The notes under the pieces: generated by a model | Databases searched by the model: none | What the model saw: only the letters and a program-made list of their open reading frames with translations | Told to the model about the DNA's origin: nothing | Position numbers and translations under genes: made by a program | Source: Colias croceus | Lineage: Eukaryota > Arthropoda > Insecta > Lepidoptera > Pieridae | DNA: 64,000 nt | Direction of reading: 5' to 3' | NCBI RefSeq assembly: GCF_905220415.1 | Contig: NC_059541.1 | Span: 10,490,501 to 10,554,500, forward strand | Part shown: positions 21,661-34,700 of the stretch, one piece after another | How positions within the stretch are numbered: position 1 is the first letter of the stretch | Layout: every line of letters starts with the position of its first letter

Positions 21661-24600
21661 ATTTATTAGTATTGTATTGTCAATGCACTGTGTTTCATTA
21701 GATCAAAAAAATTTCCCTGTGCTGTTTATTGTATTTATCGATCAAGGGATTTATTTAAAATGTAAGAGTAGAATACCCACGTGTCAATTTCTTATACTTT
21801 TTTTTTGAAAAAATGGCAAACTTTAGGTGAATTTTTCATGAAAAATATTGAAATGTATTCTGAAATCGTAACGGTCTTAGATATTTATTTTAAATAAATA
21901 TAGACTTATAAAGCATCTTTGGGCGCATATTATCCAGTTTTTATTTTTGGAAAACTACCTCCGAATACCGAGAAATATATTTTTTTCAGATATTCGTTTT
22001 TATTTTTTTTTCTCCCTAAAAACGCAAAAGTGCGGCTTGTCACTAGCATAGAATTATTGCTCGTAATAAGGCCTATCACTCATAAAAAAACCACGCCACA
22101 CTATTGCGGTTTTTGGGAATAATACGCAATTTTCAAAAAGGTCAAAAAACACAACATAGGGTTGTCGCAAAAAGGTCAAACAAGTTTTTTTTTCTAAGTG
22201 TGGATATACAAGGAATAAAAAGAGATATAACTTACATACTTATCACATCTTGCAATCTATGCAATCTTCGTTGAAATGACATCATTGAACAGTGTTAGTG
22301 CGAATGACGGTGCGCACGCGTATCCACTTGCGCAATACGATGCGCTTTGTTACAGATTACACGAACGATAATATAATTACTCGCAATTTATTCCATAATA
22401 ATAAGAGATATTATGGCTTAGTACAACGTTCAAGATAAATTAATCTACAAAATTACTATCATAAATACCTATAATACCTATAATATGTTGTTTGTACCTA
22501 CGCAACTAATTACAAAATAGTCATAACAACATTACATATTACGTTACATTACATCTATTTTAAATCAACTGATATCAGAAACAACGGAATCAAAGCAAAA
22601 CGTATTCAATTACCTCCAACACTTGATTCAAACCACAACCCACAAGTCACATCACCTAAAAAATCTCCCAACCAACCAGCCAGCCAGTACAAAACGCCAA
22701 TTTGAGTTACATAGTATATACTAAGTACATATTAACCACAAGCCAGTCTTACAAAATCAATGCGGTCTGCTCTGTAGAGTGTAGAGCGTAGTGTGGACAA
22801 AAGCCATGCGGGCGAGGTCCAGGGTTCAACGACCCACCACAAATTACCCCCATACCGCGATACCATCTCCATTAAACTAATCATTTTCTTGACATGCAAA
22901 AGCTCTCGTTATGACCTCTAACGTCGGCTGTGGGAATTCGTCAACGATTTATCGCACGGAAACTATTACGTATCGGATGTGTTCATTGGGCAGTCGAAAA
23001 TAAACACAAATAAGTACCTACGTAAAAATTGTAAAGCTCAAGCATATAAGATAGAGACTGAGACATATACGAATGCAAAAAGGATAAATAATGCATTTCA
23101 AAAGAGTAATAGAAAAGAAAATTCTTTAGAAATTTATAAATATACATTCAACGTAAATTTTTAAACAACAAAAAGTAAAATGAGACGTAATCGAACTATG
23201 TAAATACAACGTCAAAATCCTGTGCATTTAAACTACAAAAGAAAACAATAAAGTTTTTGTAAATTAATTATGAAATACACACAATAAAACTAAGTTACGA
23301 TAATAATGAACAACTTCATGGCTAATTAAACACGCAATTATATTGTTTTCCTTATATTTTATATTTTACGTTATTTAAGTTTATTTCATTATTTTCTGGA
23401 AATAGCCTCTACGTTATTTCACTTACGTACATTTAACTTATCTTCTCCATATTATAATATTAATTAGGTAATTAACCTCACTGCTTTTCAACCGATCCTG
23501 ACGTTAATTTTTTAAGATACGTTCGATGAAAACCAAAAACCGATTATTTCTTCACAAAAAATGCAAATAGCTTTGAACTATGAAGCCGTAGAGAAAATGA
23601 AATCTTCCTTTGATTTTCGTTCCAGTTTGATACCGTCGAATGCCAAGAATATAATTTTAGATATAGTCCGCGACCTAATTACTCTAATTGACCGATGACC
23701 TAAGTATTGATTTCTTATTAAACATAGCGTTACACGTGTGAAAGCCACAGTCCCTGACTAGGTACCTTCGTGTACCTTTATCCCTTTTAGCATGCAGTCT
23801 TTCGTTGAAATGTAAATAATTAATCCGATCTAGGTACATATTATATATACCTACATGCATTGACCACTAAACCTTTAGTCTTTATATGTAGGTATAATAA
23901 ATACTGTATAGATTTTTAATACTTTTAGTCGGCGAGTTTAAAATTGGAAAAAGGGTTAGCAAACAAATTTCTTGTAATTTTGTTATTTACAAACTCCTAA
24001 AAAGCTTTAACCTAATGTAAAAAACATCACAAAACCGTAACCATATACCACGCCCAACATCAAACAATAAATCTAAATCAGCATACATCACTCGGTGTCC
24101 AAACAGCTTTCAATTCGGGATGACTTGAGCGAGCAATGTTTACGTAAAGAAACAAAAGGCTCGTCTCATTGCATAATGCCCTCCTTCCGTCCAGCGTGGT
24201 ACCACGCTACTGCGAACCGCATGATGTATAACGCATTCACGATTTAATAAATAACAGCTGTTCCTATCTCCAATCTTTTTCTTTATTTGTGAACGCAATA
24301 TCTGTCTTAATTGTTTGTTTGGGTGCACTGTGTTTCGCGTCGGTTTAAATCAAAGAAATGGTTGAGCAGAGGTTATTTTGAAATTATAAACATTACACAA
24401 AATATTTTATATAGAAAGCACAATATGTTAAAATGGATGTGTCTCACTTCAATACGAGTGTTATTACTTATAAATGGTTGGGGCTTTTATTGGCACATCT
24501 ACATTATACTACTCTTATGTTTACGCGTTTTTTATGAACCCTCGATATCGATGTTTGGAAAATGACAACTTATCGTTTACAGTATATGCTTTTAGTCTCG

Positions 24601-25072
24601 TGGTAATAACCGTTCTTATTTTGCGTCCTTTTTCTGTATATCATTTACACTGATTGTTAAACATTTGATGTAAAAAAGGTGTTAAAATTTCTAACCAAAG
24701 ATACGAATGTTAAGTACATTTCTAATCCGAGGAATTTTCATTGAAGAACAAGATTCGTAGAAGCTGCATGAACAATATATCTTGGACGAAATATTTACAG
24801 ATTAATGAAGTAGCTATGAATATTAAGACGTTAACAATAAATCAATAATGCGGTAAACATGACAACCGGTTAACTGACAATTTGTCGAGCCCCAACATTC
24901 CATTTTCAATTATAAATACATACTACGATTAAATAATCGATCTGTCAAACATGACTTTTAGCGAAATTGTCTTCATTATTTATACTCGTTTTGTGTTGAA
25001 ATTATTTAATTTTTATCGAACATAATGATCCTTTAATTATACATGATCCATTATGAGTTTATACTCATTAAC
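21661..25072. other. Non-coding stretch
   Basis: The first 500 bases are T/A-run rich and may be part of an unidentified transposon continuing from the left. A small CCAG microsatellite lies near 22671-22686. No gene recognised; the 84-residue open frame at 24311 has no recognisable feature. Confidence 0.45.
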
Positions 25073-25129
25073 AAAAACAAGCTGATGCATTAATCACTAT
25101 TATAGTGATTAATGCATCAGCTTGTTTTT
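25073..25129. repeat. Perfect 28-bp-arm palindrome
   Basis: The left arm starts AAAAACAAGCTGATGCATTA and the right arm is its exact reverse complement, with a single T (25101) between them. A transcript would fold as a long hairpin; as DNA it could extrude a cruciform. Confidence 0.9.
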
Positions 25130-26136
25130 TGTGTTTAATAGGACTATCTTGTATTTTGCGATATCTCTAGGCATATTTAAAACAAATAATAAGTCACAAC
25201 TCACAATACATATCATTAAAAAAATACATCGAATGGCAAATTGTACCTATTGTTAACAAATCAAATATTAAAAATTTGCTACGGATGTAATAAATATATA
25301 CACGTTAGTAAAAAATTATAATAATTTAGCACAATAGGACAATTTTTGGACAACAAAATAACAGCTGAATACATATTATTTTATAGGCAAAAAAATCATA
25401 AAGAAAATCCTCCAATAAAAGGCAATTTGCTCAAATAGAAAGATCTAAGAAGAATTTAGGAACTAAATGAACAATAGTCCTAGTGACCCGAGGTCATTGA
25501 CACACATGAAGTGATGATGTAATCGCATTGTAGTGTCGTTTACTACACGTCTGGTTTAATGAATGGACGATTTCAACTACACTGACGTGGAATGTACGCT
25601 TAAAACAATTCAATTGGTCTTTACGTTATTGTGTTATCTTGATGTTTTTAATACTTGTATCTATATCGGAGTCAGTAGGCTGTAGGACTGGTTTTTAGGA
25701 TTGAGACTACAAGAAGGGCGTTACTTACAAAGTTACAAGTTCACATCTAGTAGATTTTTGAACTGTTTAAAGAGGTCTATGTTAATATTGTGTCATATAG
25801 TGTGTTTGTGTTTTGTTACTGCATACCTACATAAAAAGTATATTTTTGTAAATTCTATTTGGAGGAATTTTGTCTTTTGATGTAACTTCTAACGATTGCG
25901 ACCATGCATGATGGAACGTTTAAAATAAAAAATACAAATTATACTGGCTTGTTATTCATTTCTAAAGTATTAATTACACCGGAAATATTAGATATTTTAC
26001 CTAGTTAAAGATATTTACGACATAGGTATAATGCCTACAATTTACTGTGCTAAGCATTTACTTTTCAACCTTCAACATATTACATACCGTCATATTCATT
26101 CATATAAAACACCACTTTTTAACAATAAAAATTGTA
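25130..26136. other. Non-coding stretch
   Basis: AT-rich, no gene, RNA gene or element recognised. Confidence 0.45.
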
Positions 26137-26709
26137 TAGTTCAGGATACATCGCCCATTTTTGCAAGTGACTACTATCAAGCTAATTTTCCGTTTGTAGC
26201 TTTATTTTGATGAGACGCCCAATAATTTCGTGTACGAAAGTCTCGATTGTGGTAGCTAACAGAGATAACAAGGATAAAATTTTTTGATTTGATGGTTCTC
26301 AAATATTTATTACGTAATTTGTAGGACAATATGTCTGTTGAATTATATAAACATTAACTAAGTGAAAACAAAAAAAATCAGCTTGTTAGTAATCATTTAT
26401 GATGACCTCGTTATCGATACACTTTGGAAAGGGGGACTCTTTGAACAAACCATAGATTTTGTAGGACAAATATTTTTTCGAATAATTTAGGTTATTATCT
26501 TGAGATTGAACAAAAAAAAATTCATTCAGTTAGTAATAAATATTTGAGAACCATCAAATCAAAATTTTTTATCCTTGTTATCTCTGTTAGCTACCACAAT
26601 CGAGACTTTCGTACACGAAATTATTGGGCGTCTCATCAAAATAAAGCTACAAACGGAAAATTAGCTTGATAGTAGTCACTTGCAAAAATGGGCGATGTAT
26701 CCTGAACTA
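26137..26709. mobile_element. Foldback DNA element with 176-nt terminal inverted repeats
   Basis: The arms 26137-26312 and 26534-26709 are reverse complements with only about two mismatches (AAAATTTTTT versus AAAAAATTTT near the inner end). TA at both outer ends suggests a TA target duplication. The 221-nt middle contains a diverged direct repeat of a unit starting TTTGTAGGACAA. No ORF, so it depends on a transposase from elsewhere. The near identity of the arms indicates recent movement or arm-to-arm conversion. Confidence 0.8.
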
Positions 26710-29700
26710 GTAATTTTCTGCCCCAATTTGTCAGCATTCATAAATTACATTGCAAAGAAATACACGAGATAAATTTACAGACTGAATTCTTATAAAGCAA
26801 GCCGGAAGATCAAAACGAGTAAAAAAATTAGCACCAACATGTGACATTGCAAAAAAAATTAATAAACAAAATGCAACAAAATAAAAGCATTTCTAAAGAT
26901 AAACCATCAGATCCGTGGAAAACCGGCCCCGACCGGTTTTAGTGAACACAAAAACGTAAAAAATAACATGCTGAAGATTATATTGTTAAAAAAACGCACA
27001 AAAAACCCTTTGTTGCGTGTGAGATGCTTACAAAAAACGCATGGAAAAAATTAAACAGAAACTCGGTAGTCGGCCTGATGCACATCAATGTAGGGTTACT
27101 TAATACGAATTCCGTGAATTATTACTTTTCTTATTTTTGTACTTAACGTAGGAATCATTACACAATCACATATTAAAAAACTACAGAACTATTGTTAAAC
27201 TAGGTGCAAGTAAAAATAAATAAATGATTGCGTAAGAATAAATTAACCATAACAATATTATAATACACATTATAACATGATCTGTATCGAATAATTTGTC
27301 GACACATTTTGGCATCACAATTCATATAATATCAACCATAATTCATAGAATATTGTGCAATGAAAAATCCCAATAGGCAATAACTTATATCAGAATCACA
27401 AACTCTACCCTTTTACAACTTGTATTTTAATGACATGCACATACCAAATAAAGCCACACAACCTGAACAAGTGTAACAACTAACATAGGCAACAAAAAGT
27501 TAGGAATTAAAACACTATCCGTTACCAGCTCCGCGAACTGAACCGTTAAATCTACCGAAATAACAATATTATGACAAAAACGCTGGCAAGACAATACTTA
27601 TAAATAATTCATTAGCAGATGCCTCGTATCGTTAAATTATCGATGAATCATTAAGCTAATGCTCCACAGACGAGATGACATTGAAATGAAATAGGAGCGT
27701 GGCGTTCGTTGACATCGTATACGTAATATGCGATAACATCAAAATGTGCTAATATTTCCTGTACGCGTAAACATTCAAAATCCTGTATGAACATGAATTT
27801 GCTTATGTAACTGTTTAATTTTATGATGAGATCTATTTTAAAACGAACCGTGTACATTCCTACATTTGATACAACGAATATTAATTGAGGACAATCTAGT
27901 TTTTACACACATTCTCTACATCTAAATTAAGTTTATTCATTAATTATAATTTAATTGAACATAACAATATCAATTAAATTTTATTCTACGCATGAATTAT
28001 GTGGACAAAATTATAATAAACATGTTATGTTGCTACTACCATGATGTTTATATTGAATCGCTTATAAAGAGACAAGTTCCATGAATTTTAAACTGCTATT
28101 ACTTATTTGGAATCATGTAAAAAAATCTTTTATGATACATTTCAATACCGAGAAATGAATCACTTAACTGTAATGTACCTATAACTTCAAAAAGTCGAAA
28201 CGTTATACTATGTTGTAAAGATAATAAACGCTTCAAAGAAAGCCTAATGTTTAGTTTGTGTAATGCGCTTATCTTTTGTTTGCCTCTCGGCCCTAAAAGT
28301 AATTATCGTAACAATATTACATGACTCAAAACATCTATAACAAGAAATGCATCTTCTAGCAAGAAATGTTATAACTTATAATTACAAAGAAACAAAGAGT
28401 AAAGACGTAATAAGCCTTATTACTGGGAAGCTATATAACAATGAGCAGAGTTATAATATCCGCAAGGATGCCGTGACCAATGTCCCACAGATACGTGAGG
28501 AATTACAATTATTTCCTGCTTCTATACGACTGAGGTTGCGAAAATGTGTGTCGATTTGAGAAATTGTATTTTACTCATCTTTCTATAGTGATTCATAATT
28601 ATATATCTTGTCATTTGAGGAAACAAAGATCAGAAAGTTCGATGTTAATGAAATACTGAAATAATTTCACAGCAAATTAGTAGAAATAGAATACAATAGA
28701 AGTAAGACCACAATCATAAGGCTCTTACAGCCAGATAATTTTACATTTTTTAAAGTACCTAATGATCCACGTTCATCAAACAAGCATAGACAACGAACTA
28801 GAAACAGAAAACGAATTCCTAGCAATTACAAGTGCCTGCAAGTCGTTGTTTAATTCTAATTGACGTCTGACAACCCTGACCGAAGTGACTGCCGCGTACT
28901 TCTCATGCCTTTTTAGTCATAGATGAATAGCGATAAAGTATAGATAAATTATTCTGTAAGGAAAACCGGAAGGTCGGCCACAAGGTGCTTGCTGCACCTG
29001 CCATATCCAGACCTTTAGCATAGTATAATGCCTTTAGTGCAGCGTGCGATCCGTAAACAAATTGTTATTTTGTTTTGACTTATGGATATCGATTTTGCTC
29101 GATTGCAATCATCATGTTTATTGCGAATGAAGTAATTGTATGTTTTCAGAAACGTGTTCTTTTGCGTGTGTGCTATTGCTTCATTTTTACTTTAGAAGTT
29201 TAAAATGGGAAACGTGGACAAACTTTATTAGTTCTCTTCTAACTTTAGAAAGTTATGTCTTTTATATCCTCCCTCCTTTTTATTACCCGTTAGATAGCAT
29301 GTTTCACGAAATTCTATAATTTAAATAAACTAGCTACCTATATTACCTATTCTTTTTTAAACTTTTACAAATTAATAATTATTTTATATAATATGTAAAA
29401 ATTAATGTCTCAATATAGATTTAGTTGAAGGTTGCACAATAACAGCGCAGCGTTAGCAATAAATGTATTATTATTTATTATGCTGAATATCGGTTTCTAG
29501 GAAAACAGAGGACATTTCCTAGACATAGGTACATTATCCTCTACATATTGTTATGAATGGTTACTACACACTACAAGACTTTTATTTAGTTAATAAGTTG
29601 GTTTTAGTAAATAAATAAGTTGTTAATACGATATTAACGGTTTAGAAAATATATCTACAAGTTCTTCAACTGTTCGTATACGTAATTTGATATTTATAAG

Positions 29701-29900
29701 ACCCAGAAGTTTTAACAATACATCCAAAACTACTAAAAAAGCGACTGCATAAAAAATTACAATACCTACGAGCCACGTCCCTTGCCGAATAGGGCGACAA
29801 TAATATTATTATTGTTGAGACGTGACAAAAAACTTCGCCCTTTGCGCTACTAACGTAAAAAAGCGCCAAATATTGTGCCGGCGTTGCAGTTGCTTACCGA
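26710..29900. other. Non-coding stretch
   Basis: AT-rich sequence without recognised genes or elements. Open frames at 27651 and 28347 show no domain or codon bias. Confidence 0.45.
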
Positions 29901-29929
29901 TCGCGATCGAACGGCGGGCTATCGGACAA

Positions 29930-30430
29930 GGATCGTCACGGGGCGACCGTTCGCGCTCATGCATGGCGTGTAAGGCTCCGGATAATCACCTCGGTCGATG
30001 GTGGAACATAACTTCGCATCTCCCAGCGCCGGCGGTCAGCTCCGCAACGGTAGAGCACTGCACATCCTCGCCATCACACACTATCGATCACACTGGCACA
30101 CTAGTACACGAGGACACTGCGCGGCACTGTCGCGGCAGTCGCGGCACACACGGGCGACGCGCTCTATGAACGCCGATGCATTGGCGGCAGTGCGCCGTGG
30201 TCCCGGGCGCGCAACAGCTGACAGGAGGCGCAGGCCCCCCGCACCGCCGCTCCCCCCGCGCCCGCGCGCGCAGCCGGTGCGTGCCACACCCCCCACCTCG
30301 CCCCTCGCACCTCTAATCCATTATTTACGGACGGTCGACCGGTTTCGGCCGCTTCACGACGACCGTTCAAATTAATGCCCTTCCTATGTCCGGCCTCAAA
30401 CGCGATAAGATTACGGTCGACGAGCTGCGA
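29930..30430. promoter_or_regulatory. GC-rich, CpG-rich island; candidate promoter or 5' exon
   Basis: The segment is much richer in C+G and CpG than the surroundings (for example CCGCGCCCGCGCGCGCAGCC near 30250). Open frames run on both strands, which is expected of stop-poor GC-rich DNA, so none is called as protein. On the minus strand ATGTTCCACC...CCGAG|GTGATT near 29990 would enter the large jing exon in frame, but the donor is weak. It is a plausible transcription start region for jing or for a divergent unit; unproven. Confidence 0.35.
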
Positions 30431-31525
30431 CCGGCTCCGAGTCCTCCGTCCTCGCTCCTCAGTCGTCGGCCGTCTCACGTTGCATTCGACGGCAGCGTAT
30501 AAACCGCGAGCGACATAAAACTGGTGCACTTTTATGACAAACGTGACTGATATAAGAATAGGGCAGTTGAACGAACCAAAACAGGCATCGGCCGGTACTG
30601 AAGGCACTAAAATGCCTATAACCCGAGTGAAATATTCTGTTGTAAGCCACAAATGTAGAGTTGAAGCAGTAAATCAACGTAGAGGCCGTAAAAACGCTGT
30701 AAAAATAGAATTGGATAAGAAATGCCAGCTCGTCTTGATGCGCTTTTTAAAGCATTCGCTCGCACTTAGTCATAATACGCGACTGTTAATCCAAAGATAA
30801 CGTCATAATGTACCCACATACAAAAACTTTCTCAGTCGACCCCCCGCACTCGCCGAGTTTATCTAAGCATTTATCTTATTTCCTTGAAAACAACTTAAAA
30901 ATTACATTTCTTATCTCTGTTCTCGGAAAGTAAATCTGATGGAAAAATCCTTATATTAGTATTCATAGAAACCATTGTTTTAACAATTGCAAACTCTTTT
31001 TACGTTACAATAGTAATTAGGTAGTCATTTAAGTTTTACATGTTTTAATTTTTATATTCATACATACAGTAACGCAACTGTCTTCCTGAAACAATACGCT
31101 AATATGAACTAAGAAATACCAACGCAGTGTATCGCCTATTTTTAGCGCAATCGAAAGCGACAATGAAACATTTATTTTATTATGTTCGAGAATGACGAAA
31201 GTAATAAAATCGCCGCGGGGAGGTTGTAAATTCAAATATCGTAAGTAGAACAAACAGCACAGAAATACACGACATTATATTAAGACCACCACATCGATTA
31301 GCTTCCGTGAATAAAGTATCATATTCTGTTCTAGTGTCCGAAGGCATTAGGTATCTGTAATGGAAGCAGCGTGCGCTCGTATGGAGGTCTTCGCCAGAGG
31401 GTAGTTCATAGTGTTTCATTACAAAGTTCCGAGTAACATTAGCGCCGGGCGAGTAGGTCCAGAGATACCTACTCCGGGATCCACTTTCGGACAGCCATAG
31501 AAATCACGTAGTTCGCGGAACTTTG
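30431..31525. other. Non-coding stretch between two GC-rich islands
   Basis: AT-rich with no recognised gene. The 88-residue open frame at 30534 and others are unsupported. Confidence 0.4.
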
Positions 31526-31529
31526 TTAC

Positions 31530-31690
31530 CTGTGGTGCGGCAGCGCAGCGCGCCAAGGTGAACGCTCGGGCCAAGGACGAGCCGCGCGGCGGGGAGGGAC
31601 GCGGCACGACCCCCCTCCCGCGCACCCTCGCCCCCACTTCCAGTAAAAACGCTCTGAACCTTCGAGGACGAACGATACCCAGCAAAAAAC
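31530..31690 (-). promoter_or_regulatory. GC-rich island ending in a good minus-strand splice donor; candidate 5' exon
   Basis: On the minus strand a GC-rich block ends in CACCACAG|GTAACAAAG (last exon base 31530). One open frame through it (ATG near 31720) would leave two bases, AG, which with the T at 8004 makes Ser and continues into the jing frame. That is phase compatibility, not proof. The block may be untranslated leader. No match to a known N-terminus is recognised. Confidence 0.3.
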
Positions 31691-31759
31691 GGCCCCAACG
31701 ACGGAACAAATAGAAAACATTTGGAAAAAAAAACAAGAACAACAAATAACAGGGGTACC

Positions 31760-34700
31760 GGGAACGAGAATGTAGTTACGTTGTTAGATGTCAAAGTTGC
31801 AGTTCGCATGTCACCTGCGCCTACGCAGACGGGTCACGCACCAAGGCAGCATTCTTATGATGTAATAGACGAACTATTAAAGAGATAACGGAAGAGACGG
31901 AAAACCGGATCGATTGCCGATCGACCAATGATCGCACAAACTTTTTTTATTTTGTATTATCGACTTCGAATGCAAAATAAATTAAAATTTATTTTAATTC
32001 CTTCGCTGAGTTAATAAATCGATAACAATTCAGTACATAAATACTAATTAGGTTGTCCTAGGCTAATAGAATTCACGTTAATTTAAAATAGCAACGATAC
32101 AATCGAATTTATAGGAAGGCCACTCCGGCCAATAACGATGTTCAATTCGTCAGCTATAAAATAATAGAGGTTACGGTGACGAGCCACCGTATCGTCCACA
32201 TTACATCACCGTTCACAAATAGCCTGTCCTGGAGCTAGCGTGCAGACTACACGAGTGCGTGCGCTGCGAAGTGCCGGGGCTCCGCAGACCACGCGCTTCT
32301 CTAACCGAGCACACACTAACACGAGCGAAAGAGACGATAGCCTGTTACAGTTAAGCAGGAACTCTATTTATATGCAAATATAACCTCGGACTCGACACCT
32401 GTTTGCGTATTCTCGGCGACGCTTTGTGGCGACTCTGTCTCCGGTATCCTTTGGATTATGGAATACCAAGTTAACATAGCGTATAATTAAATTTATCCAC
32501 ATCAAAGTGTGAACCTTAGCTCGTTGCTTTAAGCGAGTTTACCGCACTCGGGGACATCGTGTGCACAGAAAACGTAATCATTCTTTTTACTTGCTTTGTC
32601 TCGAAATTCATTATGCAAAATTAATTACTTAATTCCTTTGTTCAAAATGTCATCCACCCCTACATAATTTATTTTAACTTCATTTTAAATCCGTTGGCTT
32701 ACTTATATTTTTGTTAAGTCATATACCTAAGGACAAATTTGCATCGAGTGATGATTTACGTATCTACCAACAGCGAGTTTAATTAACAATCAATCACTAA
32801 GGATTAAAAAAGACACTTTATGCAGTTGTGATAAATAAAAAAGGTCAGAGATTGTATAATATCCTATTTTTAACACGATAAAATTCAGTTTGTAAATTAT
32901 AAATTAAGATCTAGATAGGCAAATAAGTGAAAATGTGTAAAATTTATAAAAAAATGTAATTTAGACGCTCCAACAATTTAATTACAATGTCCAATACACA
33001 AGCAAATATTGTGCAATCTGAAGTCAATAGGTAAAGGTTATTTACCTCACGTCGGAAATTCGCCAACTTTATAAGCGGCTTATTTCGCAAAACCACAGAT
33101 TTCCAATGCTCACTCGTGTTTGATTAATCAATTCCCCTTGAGGTTTTTGCGCTGTCACTTATTTCCATTAATGTCATATCTCCACCCACACCCCCTTGTG
33201 CGTGGAGCAAAGAGAAGAATGAGAGCGGGGTTAGCCCGTTCATTTATCATACTCGGACCGAGCCGCGCCTGAGTGTGTTTCTATGTACGGCTGCGTCCAG
33301 ATAGCCCGTCCTTTATTTTGTTTACACGTGTTACTCGAATCGCAATGGATTGGCGATTGTAAACTCATACATTACGAATTCTGGATAAATCTTTTGTTTT
33401 GTTTGTGTCCGATACGCCTTTATTTTTATGTGAAGTCGTAATAAGAAAGCAACAACTCCGATTTTAAGCACTTTTGAAATAGAAGTGCAACGGCCTGGAC
33501 AATAAAACTTCCTGAATATTGACAAAAACCTCATAAATGCTGTTAACCAAACATTTATTGCCATCAACATACAAATATTAATGAAAAGTTCGTTCGTTTA
33601 CAGAATTTCGATGTTTGCTAATCCGAACTCGACCGCAACCCATTAGTTAGATTTACGGATGCATTAACGTACAAACGATGATGATGAAATGAGTTGCATG
33701 CATTGCTGCTTACATTGAGCGTGTTGATGCGTGCTTGTGGACAACATGACTACAGCGTGCAATGGATCTCTTAGCACAGTTTTGTACCACTGTTAGACGA
33801 TGGTGTTATCGGCCTGAACAATCATATCGTCGAGTCCGAGATCGACGCCCGCGGTGTCCTTACTTGCCCTTTTGGGCGATGCTCCTCTGACACTATTGTA
33901 TGTACTGCGCCACGGATTCGTTTACTACGAGTTTTACTTGTTTCTTTGTGTTAGATTTATCATGCTTTTACTATATTTAGCTCATCGCGCACTAATTTAA
34001 TTTACATTTTAACGCTTATCTGTATTGCACGCTGTTCTTAATAGGCTTGTGTTGAAAGAAACAATTTCTTTATTTGTCCAACAGTTTCCATGAATTAGCT
34101 ATTCCACCATTAATATTTCAAACCATTCAATAAATTGCAAAATGTAGGATATCCAGGAGCTTTCTTCTATTAATTTACTAGAAACGTCATTAAAATCAAA
34201 GCGAAATCTTTACCTGCACTGTTAGCTGGTCCGGAACGTTGATTAATTATTTTTTCAAAGGTGAGGTAAGGTTATCTGAACCTGATCTCTCGTATTATTA
34301 TCCTCAGTACTCGTGTGTAAAATCCATTACGACGGCAATGACCGACGTTTTATGACATTTAATTAGGATTTAACTGAATAATTACTGCAGTATCTCTGCT
34401 GTAACAGATTGGGCACGAGCCCGTAATGATCGAACTTTAGACACTATTTTGCGTGCACGGGATATAAAAATACATTCCTTTTCTTTAACTTTTAATTTAA
34501 TATTACTACTACTATTAACTACCTGAAACTTTTCTGAGTTTTTTGTATCACAAAACTCAGTAAAAACAGAGCAGAAAATTGCAATATTTTCCCTTAATAT
34601 TTTAGGAACATTCAGAACTCAAGGAAATTAAAAAATTAATTTTTTTTACCAGTTAATCGACCAACGACTCTACGCTACATTAAATCTCTAAGTAGAAGTG

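Noticed and set aside
30164..30652. 162-residue minus-strand open frame in the 30-kb GC island
   Set aside because: Composition is that of stop-poor GC-rich DNA (Arg/Ala/Gly runs), overlapping frames are open on both strands, and no domain is seen.
31419..31809. Overlapping minus-strand open frames of 64-108 residues
   Set aside because: Three frames are open at once and none resembles a protein. Kept only as a possible 5' exon or leader.
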